Shown here in pieces: positions 49,404-59,406 of a stretch of DNA of 64,000 bases. The notes beneath the pieces are model-generated. The model was not told the DNA's origin, did not search any database, and saw only the letters and a list, made by a program, of their open reading frames with translations. Numbering within the stretch: the stretch's first letter is position 1; each line of letters opens with the position of its first letter. A program made the position numbers and the translations under genes. This DNA comes from Aquibium microcysteis. GTDB taxonomy: Bacteria > Pseudomonadota > Alphaproteobacteria > Rhizobiales > Rhizobiaceae. Location: the NCBI RefSeq assembly GCF_014495845.1, contig NZ_CP061080.1, positions 1,601,001-1,665,000 of the forward strand. The letters are read 5' to 3'.

Positions 49404-51835
49404 GCCGGCGCGTCCGGGCTCCTGCCGGCCGGAGCACCTGCGCTGCTTTCGTCCGGCTTCCGCCTTTCGGGCTCATAGGGCGGCATGCCGCGCGCCTCGC
49501 GCGAAAAGCTCCGGTGCGCATGCCAGGGTCTGAAGGGTTCGCGTATGGCGCGGCGGAGCGCGACGTTTGCTCCCCTCCCCTCGCCGGCCGCCGTGAATCG
49601 TCCTTCCGCACTGCCGCGGCGGGCGAGATCGCGCCTCGTGAGCACGGTCGTGGAACTGCCGGCGGGACAGGGGGCAGCGACCGTCGCATCCTCGATCACC
49701 ATGAGGGCGGCGGTACCGCAATGCCCTGATGCCGACACCCCCTCGCTCACCCAGACGACCAACGCGCCGCTGGCATGGCGGGCAGCACAGGCTCCGCCGG
49801 TGCAGGTGAACGGCGTGTCGGGCTCCGGCGGCGAGAACGGCTGCGGCACGCCGGATGCCTGCTCGGCTCCGCCCGAAGTCATCACCGGCCGGACGACTGC
49901 GCCGGCCATGGCCGCATCCATCCATATCCCGGTGACGAAGTCGCTCGGTCGCGGCCGACTGACGGAGAGGTCGCCGTTGCCCATGCGCATGGCGACCAGG
50001 CGGCCGTCGTCCGATACGAACAGATCCGGCAGGTCGCGGCCCGCGATGATGGCGAGGCCGGCGACGAGCAGCGGCAGGGCGAGCAGGCGCAGCCATGTGG
50101 TCAGCACGGTCGCCAGCACGAGGGCCACCGTCAGCGTCAGCACTGCTGCCGCCGGGATGGCGCCGACGGCGTCGATCGGCGTCAGCTCCGCCAGCCGGCG
50201 CGCGACCGCCAGCATCACGCCGATGCCCCAGCCCATCAGGTCGAGCGCCGGCCCGTCGAGCCCGAACGGCATCAGCACGCCGGCGAGCACCGCCGACGGC
50301 ATGACGACGAGCGACACCACGGGCATGGCGAGCAGGTTCGCCACGAGACCGAGCGGCGAGGCCCGGTGGAAGTGCCACACGCCGTAGAGCGCCGTCGCCG
50401 TCCCGGCGATCAGCGAGGTCGCCGCGATGCCGCCGGCATAGGCGAGGCCCTTCCCGAGCAGGGCCCGCGGCAGCGCGCGGTCGTGGTTCCGCCCGCCGCC
50501 CGGCGGGTGGCGAAGGCGCCGCTCCGACCAGGCGGCATAGGCGGCGATCAGGGCTCCCGTCGCGGCGAAGGACATCTGGAAACTCGGTCCCACCACCTCG
50601 TGCGGGGCGACGGCGACGACGATCAGCGCCGAGATCGCCAGGTTGCGCATCGTCAGCGCGGCGCGATCGAACAGCAGCGCCACCAGCATCACCGCGATCA
50701 TGATGAAGGATCGCTGCGCCGCCACCGCCGCGCCGCAGATCACGAGATAGTAGGACGCGGCCAGGAGCGCGGCGACGGCGGCGTATTTCTTGACGGGCCG
50801 GCGCGATGCGAAACCGGGTGCCAGCGCGAAGAGGAAACGCAGCGTCAGCATCACCGTGCCCGCCACCAGGGCCATGTGCAGGCCGGAGATCGACAGCACA
50901 TGCGCGAGACCGGTCTTGCGCAGGTCCTCGTTGACCTCTTCGGGAATGCCGGCGCGCGTCCCGGCGATCAGGGCCGCGGCGATGGCGCCTTCCGCCCCAC
51001 CGACACGCTCGACGATGCGCGCCGAAATCGCCTCGCGCATGCGGCCGACGCGGGCGAGCAGCTCCTGCCGCCACCCCGCCGCCGCCGGGAGGTCCGTCTC
51101 CACCGGGTTGGTCAGGAAGAAGCCGGTCGCGCCGATCCCGTCCATGTAGCTTTCGAAGGCGAAGTCGTAGCCATGCGGACGCGCGGGGCCCGACGGGGGA
51201 AACAGCCGGGCATAGCCGGAAACGCCGTCTCCGGGCACGAGCGTCGCGGGGATCGCGCGGGCCGAGAGCCGGACGCGGCGAGGCGCATGGCGCAATGTCG
51301 GCCGCGCCGTGGCCGACACGTCGATCGTCAGCCGCACCCGCCCGCTCGCCTGCCGCTCGATGGCGGCGACGCGTCCGGTCACCATGGTGGGGATCTCGGC
51401 GCCCAGCATCGGCGTGCTCGCGCGCCAGGTCTCGGCCTTGCCGGCCAGCGCACCCAGCGCCACCATCAGCGCCGCGGTCGCGGCCAGCCTTGCCATGCCG
51501 CCCTCCGCCGCCGCGAGGCGCAGCGCGATCGCAGCCCCCACCAGCGACCCGAGGAGAGGAAAGCCGGGCTCGAACGGGAGCGTCCAGTAGAGCGCAGCCC
51601 CTGCGGCGAGGAGAACCGGCAGGGACAGGAACCCCGCGCCGCGATCGCGCTCCACGGCGACGGCGTCGCGGGCGGCGCGCCGGATCCGTCCCGCCATGCC
51701 CGATGATGCCGGCAGCGCGAAGCCGGCGCGTGATGCTCGCCCGATCCCATCCGCGCGGTCGGGCAGAGACGCCCCCGCCGGGGCGGGCAGCATGCGCCGC
51801 TCGTCGGCGTCCGGCTCACCCGTCGCCATCGCCAT
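49397..51835 (-). CDS. comEC: ComEC/Rec2-family DNA-uptake membrane channel
   Basis: 812 residues. N-terminal helices, the DUF4131-type soluble domain (about 125-260, [18 protein letters not shown]), then the multi-helix Competence domain with [15 protein letters not shown] (about 320) and [13 protein letters not shown] (about 378). The C-terminal metallo-beta-lactamase domain of Bacillus ComEC is absent, as usual in alphaproteobacteria; the last 200 residues are variable and low-complexity. Moves single-stranded DNA across the inner membrane. ATG at 51835 (or 51829) with a long hydrophilic N-terminus. Divergent from gltX. Confidence 0.9.
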   Translation of the reverse strand: MAMATGEPDADERRMLPAPAGASLPDRADGIGRASRAGFALPASSGMAGRIRRAARDAVAVERDRGAGFLSLPVLLAAGAALYWTLPFEPGFPLLGSLVGAAIALRLAAAEGGMARLAATAALMVALGALAGKAETWRASTPMLGAEIPTMVTGRVAAIERQASGRVRLTIDVSATARPTLRHAPRRVRLSARAIPATLVPGDGVSGYARLFPPSGPARPHGYDFAFESYMDGIGATGFFLTNPVETDLPAAAGWRQELLARVGRMREAISARIVERVGGAEGAIAAALIAGTRAGIPEEVNEDLRKTGLAHVLSISGLHMALVAGTVMLTLRFLFALAPGFASRRPVKKYAAVAALLAASYYLVICGAAVAAQRSFIMIAVMLVALLFDRAALTMRNLAISALIVVAVAPHEVVGPSFQMSFAATGALIAAYAAWSERRLRHPPGGGRNHDRALPRALLGKGLAYAGGIAATSLIAGTATALYGVWHFHRASPLGLVANLLAMPVVSLVVMPSAVLAGVLMPFGLDGPALDLMGWGIGVMLAVARRLAELTPIDAVGAIPAAAVLTLTVALVLATVLTTWLRLLALPLLVAGLAIIAGRDLPDLFVSDDGRLVAMRMGNGDLSVSRPRPSDFVTGIWMDAAMAGAVVRPVMTSGGAEQASGVPQPFSPPEPDTPFTCTGGACAARHASGALVVWVSEGVSASGHCGTAALMVIEDATVAAPCPAGSSTTVLTRRDLARRGSAEGRFTAAGEGRGANVALRRAIREPFRPWHAHRSFSREARGMPPYEPERRKPDESSAGAPAGRSPDAPAQ

Positions 51836-51973
51836 CGTCCCCGCCCGGAGCTTCCAAGCCGACGCCCTTCCCCGAAACGCTTGCGCCCGAATGAGCCTAT
51901 GCTACATGAACGCGACCCAAAACACCCGCGCGACATGCAGACCCTGCGCACGCGCCAGTCCCCTGGATCCGCC

Positions 51974-53395
51974 ATGACCGCACCCGTCGTCACGCGCTTC
52001 GCGCCTTCGCCCACCGGATTCCTCCACATCGGCGGTGCGCGCACCGCCTTGTTCAACTGGCTCTACGCGAAGCACACCGGCGGCACGATGCTGCTGCGCA
52101 TCGAGGACACGGATCGCGAGCGGTCGACGGAGGAGGCGACGGTCGCCATCCTCGAGGGCCTCGCCTGGCTCGGGCTCACCTGGGACGGCGACCCGATCTC
52201 GCAGGCCTCGCGTGCCGAGCGGCACCGGGAGGTGGCCGAGGAACTCGTCCGCATCGGGCAGGCCTACTATGCCTACGAAACCGCCGAGGAACTGGACGCC
52301 ATGCGCGAGAAGGCCCGGGCCGAGGGCCGGCCGCCGCGCTACGACGGAAGCTGGCGCGATCGCGACGCCTCCCAGGCGCCGGCGGGCGTGCGGCCGGTGA
52401 TCCGCATCAAGGCGCCGCGGGACGGCGAGACGGTGGTGCAGGATCGCGTACAGGGCGAGGTGCGCTTTCCCAACAAGGACCTCGATGATTTCATCATCCT
52501 GCGGTCCGACGGCACGCCAACCTACATGCACGCGGTCGTGGTCGACGATCACGACATGGGCGTGACCCACATCATCCGCGGCGACGACCATCTCACCAAT
52601 GCGGCGCGCCAGACGGTGATCTACAGGGCGATGGGATGGGACGTGCCGGTGATGGCGCATATCCCGCTGATCCATGGGGCGGACGGCGCGAAGCTGTCGA
52701 AGCGCCACGGCGCCCTCGGCGTCGAGGCCTACCGCGCCATGGGCTATCTGCCCGCGGCGCTGCGCAACTACCTCGCCCGTCTCGGCTGGAGCCATGGCGA
52801 CGACGAGGTGATGTCGACGGCCGACATGGTCTCCTGGTTCGAGATCGAGGACGTCAACAAGGGCGCGGCCCGCTTCGACTTCCAGAAGCTCGAGGCGCTG
52901 AACGGCGTCCACATGCGCAACACGCCCGACGAGGAGCTGCTCGGCATCCTCGTGGATACCCTGCCCTACATCGAGAACGGCAAGTCCCTTCTGGACTCGC
53001 TCGACGAGAGGCGCCGCGCCATGCTGCTCGCCGCCATGCCGGGGCTGAAGGAACGCGCCAGGACGCTGGTGGAACTCGCCGACAGCGCCGGCTACCTCTT
53101 CGCCACGCGCCCTCTGGCGCTCGACGAGAAGGCCACGCAACTGGTGGGCGAACCGCCCCGGGCCATTCTGGCCGGTGCGAGAGCGGCGCTCGGCGCCATC
53201 GACGGCGACTGGACCGCCGCATCGACGGAGGCGGCCATCCGCGCCCACGTCGCTGCCTCGGGCCTGAAACTCGGCGCCGTGGCGCAGCCGCTGCGCGCCG
53301 CGCTCACCGGTCGTGCTACGTCTCCGGGCGTCTTCGACGTTCTGGCGGTGCTCGGCCGCGACGAAAGTCTGGGCCGCATCGACGACCTGCTCTGA
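51974..53395 (+). CDS. gltX: Glutamate--tRNA ligase
   Basis: 473 residues, class I synthetase. The HIGH motif is in [14 protein letters not shown] (about residues 10-23) and the KMSKS motif is KLSKR (about 240). ATG at 51974 starts [13 protein letters not shown], the usual N-terminus. Alphaproteobacteria often hold two GltX copies; this one sits in the lexA-comEC-gltX-gltA neighbourhood. Confidence 0.96.
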   Translation: MTAPVVTRFAPSPTGFLHIGGARTALFNWLYAKHTGGTMLLRIEDTDRERSTEEATVAILEGLAWLGLTWDGDPISQASRAERHREVAEELVRIGQAYYAYETAEELDAMREKARAEGRPPRYDGSWRDRDASQAPAGVRPVIRIKAPRDGETVVQDRVQGEVRFPNKDLDDFIILRSDGTPTYMHAVVVDDHDMGVTHIIRGDDHLTNAARQTVIYRAMGWDVPVMAHIPLIHGADGAKLSKRHGALGVEAYRAMGYLPAALRNYLARLGWSHGDDEVMSTADMVSWFEIEDVNKGAARFDFQKLEALNGVHMRNTPDEELLGILVDTLPYIENGKSLLDSLDERRRAMLLAAMPGLKERARTLVELADSAGYLFATRPLALDEKATQLVGEPPRAILAGARAALGAIDGDWTAASTEAAIRAHVAASGLKLGAVAQPLRAALTGRATSPGVFDVLAVLGRDESLGRIDDLL

Positions 53396-53599
53396 GCGTT
53401 CCGGCTGCGGCAGCCCACCTAAATCGATCCAATCGGCGGATGGCGATCCCCGCCCTCCGCGCGGCTGGTGCAACGCAACATTCCCCCTGTGGCAACTTGG
53501 CATCGGGGGGGAAATAGGATAGCTACAAGGCCGTTCTTGCTCGCGATTTCCCGTCGTCGAGCCCCTCCCCACGCTGCCATTCCGACGAAGGAGCCCGCG

Positions 53600-54889
53600 A
53601 TGACCGATTCAACCGCAAAACTCGATTTTGGCGGCAAGACGATCGATCTGGCCGTGCGAAAGGGTTCCGTGGGACCCGACGTGATCGACATCGGCAAGCT
53701 CTACGCCCAGACCGGCGCCTTCACGTATGATCCCGGTTTCACCTCCACCGCCAGTTGCGAGTCCGAGATCACCTTCATCGATGGTGACCAGGGCGTGCTC
53801 CTGCACCGCGGCTACCCGATCGAGCAGCTGGCCGAGCATGGCGACTTCCTCGAGGTCTGCTACCTGCTGCTGTACGGGGAACTGCCGACCAAGTCGCAGA
53901 AGGAGGACTTCGACTACCGCGTGACGCGCCACACCATGGTGCACGAGCAGATGTCGCGCTTCTTCACCGGCTTCCGTCGCGACGCGCATCCGATGGCCGT
54001 CATGTGCGGCGTGGTCGGCGCGCTCTCGGCCTTCTACCACGACTCGACCGACATCTCCGACCCCTACCAGCGCATGGTCGCGTCGATGCGGCTGATCGCC
54101 AAGACCCCGACGATCGCGGCCATGGCCTACAAGTACCACATCGGCCAGCCCTTCGTTTACCCGAAGAACGACCTCGACTACGCGGCCAACTTCCTCAACA
54201 TGTGCTTCGCGGTGCCCTGCGAGGAGTACAAGGTCAATCCGGTGCTTGCCCGCGCCATGGACCGCATCTTCATCCTGCACGCCGACCACGAGCAGAACGC
54301 GTCGACCTCGACGGTCCGCCTCGCCGGCTCGTCGGGCGCCAACCCCTTCGCCTGCATCGCGGCCGGCATCGCCTGCCTGTGGGGTCCCGCGCATGGCGGC
54401 GCCAACGAGGCGGCGCTCAACATGCTGTCGGAGATCGGCTCGGTCGACCGTATCCCCGAGTTCATCGCCCGCGCCAAGGACAAGAACGATCCGTTCCGCC
54501 TGATGGGCTTCGGCCACCGCGTCTACAAGAACTACGACCCGCGCGCCAAGATCATGCAGAAGACCACGCATGAGGTGCTGGGCGAACTCGGCATCAAGGA
54601 CGATCCGCTGCTCGACGTGGCGATGGAACTCGAGAAGATCGCGCTGACCGACGAATACTTCATCGAGAAGAAGCTCTACCCGAACATCGACTTCTATTCC
54701 GGCATCACGCTGAAGGCGCTCGGCTTCCCCACCACCATGTTCACCGTGCTGTTCGCCGTTGCGCGCACGGTCGGCTGGGTGGCGCAGTGGAAGGAGATGA
54801 TCGAGGACCCGCACCAGAAGATCGGCCGCCCGCGCCAGCTCTACACGGGCGCGCCCGCACGCGACTATCTGCCGATCGCCAAGCGCTGA
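53600..54889 (+). CDS. gltA: Citrate synthase
   Basis: 429 residues, type II (hexameric, NADH-sensitive) citrate synthase of the TCA cycle. N-terminal small domain with [20 protein letters not shown], then catalytic His in [12 protein letters not shown], His in [15 protein letters not shown] and Asp in [11 protein letters not shown] at 53600 with AAGGAG 6 bases upstream. Its promoter must lie in the 204 bases after gltX. A GC hairpin follows at 54925-54946, shared with lpxB. Confidence 0.97.
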   Translation: MTDSTAKLDFGGKTIDLAVRKGSVGPDVIDIGKLYAQTGAFTYDPGFTSTASCESEITFIDGDQGVLLHRGYPIEQLAEHGDFLEVCYLLLYGELPTKSQKEDFDYRVTRHTMVHEQMSRFFTGFRRDAHPMAVMCGVVGALSAFYHDSTDISDPYQRMVASMRLIAKTPTIAAMAYKYHIGQPFVYPKNDLDYAANFLNMCFAVPCEEYKVNPVLARAMDRIFILHADHEQNASTSTVRLAGSSGANPFACIAAGIACLWGPAHGGANEAALNMLSEIGSVDRIPEFIARAKDKNDPFRLMGFGHRVYKNYDPRAKIMQKTTHEVLGELGIKDDPLLDVAMELEKIALTDEYFIEKKLYPNIDFYSGITLKALGFPTTMFTVLFAVARTVGWVAQWKEMIEDPHQKIGRPRQLYTGAPARDYLPIAKR

Positions 54890-54924
54890 CGCGCGGCGGT
54901 CGCTCCCACATCATGAGACGGATC

Positions 54925-54946
54925 GGCGGCGCCTTCGGGCGCCGTC
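54925..54946. terminator. Terminator between gltA and lpxB
   Basis: A 9-base-pair stem (GGCGGCGCC with GGCGCCGTC) closed by a TTCG loop, 36 bases after the gltA stop. It overlaps the lpxB stop codon. No T-run, but the TTCG-capped GC stem is strong. Confidence 0.6.
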
Positions 54947-56120
54947 AGCCGTTTCGACGGGCCTCGATGGTGGAGAGAACCGCTTCGGCGGCGATGACAC
55001 CCGATGGCCTGTCCGTCGCCATGGCGTGGGCGATCCTGTCGAAGCCGGCGAGCTGGGCCGCCCGTGCCGGCGTTTCGGCCAGCAGAAGCTCGAGATGGCG
55101 CGCCAGCATGCCCGGCCGCACGAAGTGATCGTAGAACTCCGGCACCACCGGACCGTCCGCGACGAGATTCGGCAGCGACGCCGTCCAGATGCCGATCATC
55201 GAATAGGCCGCCCGCATCAGGCGGTCGGCCTTGTAGCAGGCGAGCGTCGGCACCCGCCCGAGCGCCAGCTCCAGCGTCACCGTGCCGGAGGCGGCGAGTG
55301 CCGCATCCGCTTCGCCGAAGGCCTTATACTTGGCGTCGACGGTCGTCAGGATCTCCGGCGCCACCCTCCAGCCCGCGGTCGCGGCGCGGACCGTCGCCTC
55401 GACATGCGAAACGGTCGGCAGGAGGATCCGCGCCGCCGTGCCGCGGGCAGCCAGGATGTCGATCGTCTCGCGAAACGGCTCGAGCAGGCGCGAAACCTCG
55501 CCGCGACGCGAGCCGGGCAGGACGAGAAGCGTCGCCGGTGCGGCGGGATCGCGCGGCGGCCTCGTCCTCTGGCGCGCGGCCGCTTCGATCAGGCGCGGCT
55601 CGTGCGAGAGGCGGTGGCCGACATAGGTGGCCGGCGGCCCGCTCAGCCGCGCGAGTTCGCCCACCTCGAAGGGCAGCAGGCAGAGCACGTGGTCGATAGA
55701 GGAGGCCATGCGCGGCGCGCGCTCCGGCCGCCAGGCCCAGACGCTCGGACAGACATAGTGGATGGTCGGCAGGTCCGGCGCGACGTCGCGGACCTTTCGG
55801 GCGACCCGGAGACTGAAATCGGGCACGTCGATGGTGATCAGGCAGTCGGGGCGCGCCGCCACCACGGCCGCCGCCGCCTGGCCGATGCGACGGAAGAGCT
55901 GCGGCAGCCGCGTCACCACGGCGGCGATGCCCATCAGCGAGATCTCGCCGGGGTCGAACAGCGTCTTCAGCCCGAGCGCCTGGAGATGCGGCCCGCCGAC
56001 ACCCACCAGCTCGACTGCGCGCCCGGTCGCGGCCCGCAGCGCGGCAACGAGATCGGCCCCGAGCAGATCGCCGGACTCCTCTCCTGCCACGATGGCGATG
56101 CGCAGCGGGCGATCCGTCAC
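54945..56120 (-). CDS. lpxB: Lipid-A-disaccharide synthase
   Basis: 391 residues, GT19 glycosyltransferase joining UDP-2,3-diacylglucosamine to lipid X. Recognised by IVAGEESGDLLGADLV at the N-terminus, VPDFSLRVARKVR (about 95), YVCPSVWAWRPER (about 120), LLPGSRRGEV and ASGTVTLELAL near the C-terminal third. GTG start overlapping the lpxI stop by 4 bases. Last gene of the leftward lipid A operon. Confidence 0.96.
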   Translation of the reverse strand: MTDRPLRIAIVAGEESGDLLGADLVAALRAATGRAVELVGVGGPHLQALGLKTLFDPGEISLMGIAAVVTRLPQLFRRIGQAAAAVVAARPDCLITIDVPDFSLRVARKVRDVAPDLPTIHYVCPSVWAWRPERAPRMASSIDHVLCLLPFEVGELARLSGPPATYVGHRLSHEPRLIEAAARQRTRPPRDPAAPATLLVLPGSRRGEVSRLLEPFRETIDILAARGTAARILLPTVSHVEATVRAATAGWRVAPEILTTVDAKYKAFGEADAALAASGTVTLELALGRVPTLACYKADRLMRAAYSMIGIWTASLPNLVADGPVVPEFYDHFVRPGMLARHLELLLAETPARAAQLAGFDRIAHAMATDRPSGVIAAEAVLSTIEARRNG

Positions 56121-56998
56121 GACGCCGGCCCGTCGATGCCGACGACGAACAGTCCGAGGCGGTCGGCTGTCGCGATCACGTCGGCCTGACGCAGCACGAT
56201 CGCACGGCCGGCCTCCACCGCGATGCCGGCAAGTCCCGCCTCGTGCACCTGCGCGACCGTGTCTGGACCGATGGCGGGCAGATCGGCGCGCAGTTCCTGC
56301 CCCGGCTTGGCGCATTTCACCAGAACGCCGCCCGGCATCGAAATGCGGCCGGACGCGCGCAGGTCGCGCACCCGCGCCAGCATGCCGGCGGTGCCCTCCA
56401 CGCCCTCCACTGCCACGACCCTCCGGCCCACGGCCACCGCCGCCTGGCCGATGTCGAGCGCACCGATCGCGCGGGCCGCCGCCAGGCCGGCGGCGATGCC
56501 GGCCTGATGCGCGGCGGCAGGCCTGGTGCGCGTGAGCGCGCCAGGCCCAGCCAGGATGTCGGGCAGGATCTGGTGCGAACCGACGACCTTGATGCCGGCC
56601 GCCTCGATGTGGCTGACCACGACCCTCAGCAGCGCGTCGTCGCCGCGTCCGAGACCCCGGACGATGCCGGGCAGCAGCTTCAGCAGGCCGAGGCTGAACC
56701 GGATGGCGCGCAGCCGCGGCCGCCGCGACACGCTGCCTGCCATCACCACATGGGTGGCGCGGGCGGCGCGCAGCACCGGCAGGAGGCGTCCGTATTCCTC
56801 GAGTTCGAGCACCGTGTGGTCGCCGTCCGTCAGCCCGGCGCGGTCCTCGCCGCCCACGACGATCACGAAGGGCGGGCGACCGGCGGCCGTGAGACCGCGG
56901 ACGAGCTCGCGCGGGAGGTCTCCCCCGCCGGCGATCACCGCGATGCGATCGGTCGGAGCGAGGTCGATCGAGAGCGGGCGGTCAGCCGTCGCTGCCAT
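56117..56998 (-). CDS. lpxI: UDP-2,3-diacylglucosamine pyrophosphatase LpxI
   Basis: 293 residues (DUF1009 family). Hydrolyses UDP-2,3-diacylglucosamine to lipid X, replacing LpxH in alphaproteobacteria. Features are IAVIAGGGDLPRELVRGL at the N-terminus, THVVMAGSVSRRP (about 85), DDALLRVVVSHIEAAG (about 118) and EGVEGTAGMLARV in the C-terminal domain. The ATG at 56998 has GGAGA 8 bases before it and overlaps the lpxA end by 17 bases. Position between lpxA and lpxB fits. Confidence 0.94.
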   Translation of the reverse strand: MAATADRPLSIDLAPTDRIAVIAGGGDLPRELVRGLTAAGRPPFVIVVGGEDRAGLTDGDHTVLELEEYGRLLPVLRAARATHVVMAGSVSRRPRLRAIRFSLGLLKLLPGIVRGLGRGDDALLRVVVSHIEAAGIKVVGSHQILPDILAGPGALTRTRPAAAHQAGIAAGLAAARAIGALDIGQAAVAVGRRVVAVEGVEGTAGMLARVRDLRASGRISMPGGVLVKCAKPGQELRADLPAIGPDTVAQVHEAGLAGIAVEAGRAIVLRQADVIATADRLGLFVVGIDGPAS

Positions 56999-57812
56999 CG
57001 CCGGCGTCTCCGGCATCGGCATAAGGCGGCACGCACATGTGCCGCTTGCCACGCTTGGTCATGAAGTCGACGATCTCCATCACCTCCGGCGTCGCCGCGA
57101 AGTCGACGGCGACGCTTTCGAGGTTCTGCGCCACGGTTCGGGCCGGATCGAAGATGCGGCGATAGGCCTCCCGCATCGCCAGCACCTGCGCACGGGCCAT
57201 GCCCGCGCGGCGCATGCCGATCAGGTTGAAGCCCCGCAGGCGCGCGCGGTTGCCCACCGCCATCGCGAAGGGAATCACGTCGCCCACCACGGCCGAACCG
57301 CCGCCGAGAAAGGCGCGCCGGCCGATGCGCACGTTCTGGTGCACGGCCGTCAGGCCACCGATGATGACGTGGTCGCCCACTTCGCAATGGCCCCCGAGAG
57401 TGGCCTGATTCGTGAGGGTGACGTTGTTGCCGACGATGCAGTCATGCGCGACATGGGCGGCAACGAGGAAGAAGCCGTTGTTTCCGACCACGGTCGCGCC
57501 CCGCCCGCCGTCCGTCCCGGTGTGCATCGTGACGTATTCGCGGATGGTGCAGTTGCTGCCGATCGTCAGCGTGGTACGGCCGCCCTTGTGCTTCATGTCC
57601 TGCGGCGGTCCGCCAAGCACCGCGTGGGGATAGACCTTCGTTCCGGCGCCGACCGAGGTCACGCCGATGACGCTGACGTGGCTGACGAGTTCGACGCCGT
57701 CCCCGAGCACGGCGTCCGGGCCGACGTGGCAGAAGGGACCGACGCGCACGCCCGCGCCGACCACGGCCCCCGCCTCGACCACGGCCGCCGGGTGAATGAA
57801 GGAATCGCTCAT
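56982..57812 (-). CDS. lpxA: UDP-N-acetylglucosamine O-acyltransferase
   Basis: 276 residues, left-handed parallel beta-helix made of hexapeptide repeats, the first enzyme of lipid A synthesis. Catalytic His in VAAHVAHDCIVG (about residue 130), HPAAVVEAGAVVGAG at the N-terminus, and the helical C-terminal part (REAYRRIFDPARTVAQ). Six bases after the fabZ stop. Confidence 0.97.
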   Translation of the reverse strand: MSDSFIHPAAVVEAGAVVGAGVRVGPFCHVGPDAVLGDGVELVSHVSVIGVTSVGAGTKVYPHAVLGGPPQDMKHKGGRTTLTIGSNCTIREYVTMHTGTDGGRGATVVGNNGFFLVAAHVAHDCIVGNNVTLTNQATLGGHCEVGDHVIIGGLTAVHQNVRIGRRAFLGGGSAVVGDVIPFAMAVGNRARLRGFNLIGMRRAGMARAQVLAMREAYRRIFDPARTVAQNLESVAVDFAATPEVMEIVDFMTKRGKRHMCVPPYADAGDAGDGSDG

Positions 57813-57818
57813 TGCGGG

Positions 57819-58289
57819 TCAGCCGGGCTGCTTGGGCGTCATCATCGCCGTCAGCTGGGCTTCGGCGACCTTGACGCCGTCCACCGTCGCCTCGCAGGCA
57901 TAGCGGAAGATGCCGCCGCGTTCCTTCTCCTTGCGGACATGGATGCGCAGCTGGTCCCCCGGGGTCACGGGCTTGCGGAACTTGGCGCCGTCGATGGCCA
58001 TGAAATAGACGAGGCTCGGCGTCTCCATGCCGCTCTTGCGGATGCAGATGGCGCCGGCCGTCTGCGCCATGGCTTCGACGATCAGCACGCCCGGCATCAC
58101 CGGCTGCCCCGGAAAATGGCCCTGGAAGTGCGGCTCGTTCATCGAGACGTTCTTGATGCCGACGGCCGAATCATTGCCGGCGATCTCGACCAGCCGATCC
58201 ACGAGGAGGAACGGATAGCGATGCGGCAGGAGCTTCAGGAGCGCGACGATGTCGACGGCATCCAGAGTCGATCCAGCACCCTCAGCCAT
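57819..58289 (-). CDS. fabZ: 3-hydroxyacyl-ACP dehydratase FabZ
   Basis: 156 residues, hot-dog fold. [14 protein letters not shown] followed by the active-site [19 protein letters not shown] (His about residue 57, Glu about 71). Competes with LpxA/LpxD for 3-hydroxyacyl-ACP, directing it to fatty acids. Overlaps the end of lpxD by 8 bases. Confidence 0.97.
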   Translation of the reverse strand: MAEGAGSTLDAVDIVALLKLLPHRYPFLLVDRLVEIAGNDSAVGIKNVSMNEPHFQGHFPGQPVMPGVLIVEAMAQTAGAICIRKSGMETPSLVYFMAIDGAKFRKPVTPGDQLRIHVRKEKERGGIFRYACEATVDGVKVAEAQLTAMMTPKQPG

Positions 58290-59343
58290 TCCCGGTTCCC
58301 TTTCGTTTCCTGTCGCCCGCGAGCTTCTTCACCGCATAGACCTCGCGGAAGAACTCCGCTGCCACCTTGGCCGGGAAGCCGGCCCATCTCTCGCCTGCCG
58401 GAACGTCGTGCATCAGGCCGCTGCCCGCCGCGATCTGGGCGCCGTCGCCGATGGTGACATGGTCGGAGATGCCCGCCCGGCCACCCAGGAGCACGCCGTC
58501 GCCGATGATCACCGAGCCGGAGATCCCCGCCTGCGCCGCAATGGCGCAATGCCTGCCGATGCGCACGTTGTGACCGATCTGGACGAGATTGTCGATCTTG
58601 CTGCCCTCGCCCACCACGGTATCGTCGAGGGCGCCGCGATCGATGGTGGTGTTGGCGCCGATCTCGACGTCGTCCTGGATCACGACGCGGCCGATCTGCG
58701 GGATCTTCTCCAGCCCGGCCTGACCGGGATGGAAACCGAAACCGTCCTGGCCGATGCGTGCGCCGCCATGGATGGTCACGCGATTGCCGATCAGGGCGGC
58801 CAGGATGGTCGCGCCGGGGCCGACGTAACAGTCCCGGCCGATGCGGCAGTCGGCGCCGATGACCGCATTGGGCGCGATGATGCTGCCCCGGCCGATCTCG
58901 GCACCGTCGCCCACGACGACACCCGAGCCGATCGACACGCCGTCTTCGATGCTGGCGAGCGGCGAGACGATGGCGCTCCCGGCGATCGCCGGCGGAACGG
59001 CGGCCAGCCGCATGCTGCGGACGGCGTCGGGATAGAGTGCGCGGCCGATGCGCGCGAAGGCCACGGCCGGATGGCGCGCGACGATGACGGCGATGCCGTC
59101 CGGAACGCGATCGGCCAGGTCCTCGGGACAGAGCACGGCGGCTGCGACCAGGCCATCGAGGAGAGCCGCGTTCTTGCGCCCGTCGACGAAGACGAGGCGG
59201 CCTTCGCCGCCCTGCGCGGCGGCGGCCAGTCCGTGGATCTCGATGCCTGCCGTCGAAGGATACCGAAGTGTGCCGCCCGCCATCGCGGCAGCCTCGCCGA
59301 CGGTCAGACGCCGCGCCGGCGGAAAGAAAACGGGATCACCCAT
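58282..59343 (-). CDS. lpxD: UDP-3-O-acylglucosamine N-acyltransferase
   Basis: 353 residues. N-terminal substrate-binding domain (about 1-105) followed by hexapeptide-repeat beta-helix; catalytic His region [18 protein letters not shown] (about 250) and C-terminal helix ending with [15 protein letters not shown]. Adds the second acyl chain to lipid A. Separated from bamA by 63 bases. Confidence 0.96.
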   Translation of the reverse strand: MGDPVFFPPARRLTVGEAAAMAGGTLRYPSTAGIEIHGLAAAAQGGEGRLVFVDGRKNAALLDGLVAAAVLCPEDLADRVPDGIAVIVARHPAVAFARIGRALYPDAVRSMRLAAVPPAIAGSAIVSPLASIEDGVSIGSGVVVGDGAEIGRGSIIAPNAVIGADCRIGRDCYVGPGATILAALIGNRVTIHGGARIGQDGFGFHPGQAGLEKIPQIGRVVIQDDVEIGANTTIDRGALDDTVVGEGSKIDNLVQIGHNVRIGRHCAIAAQAGISGSVIIGDGVLLGGRAGISDHVTIGDGAQIAAGSGLMHDVPAGERWAGFPAKVAAEFFREVYAVKKLAGDRKRKGTGNG

Positions 59344-59406
59344 CGCGTGAAAGGATCCTTGAATCCCGGACCGGGCGGGAAAGACCCGCCCGGCGAGCCG
59401 CTCCGA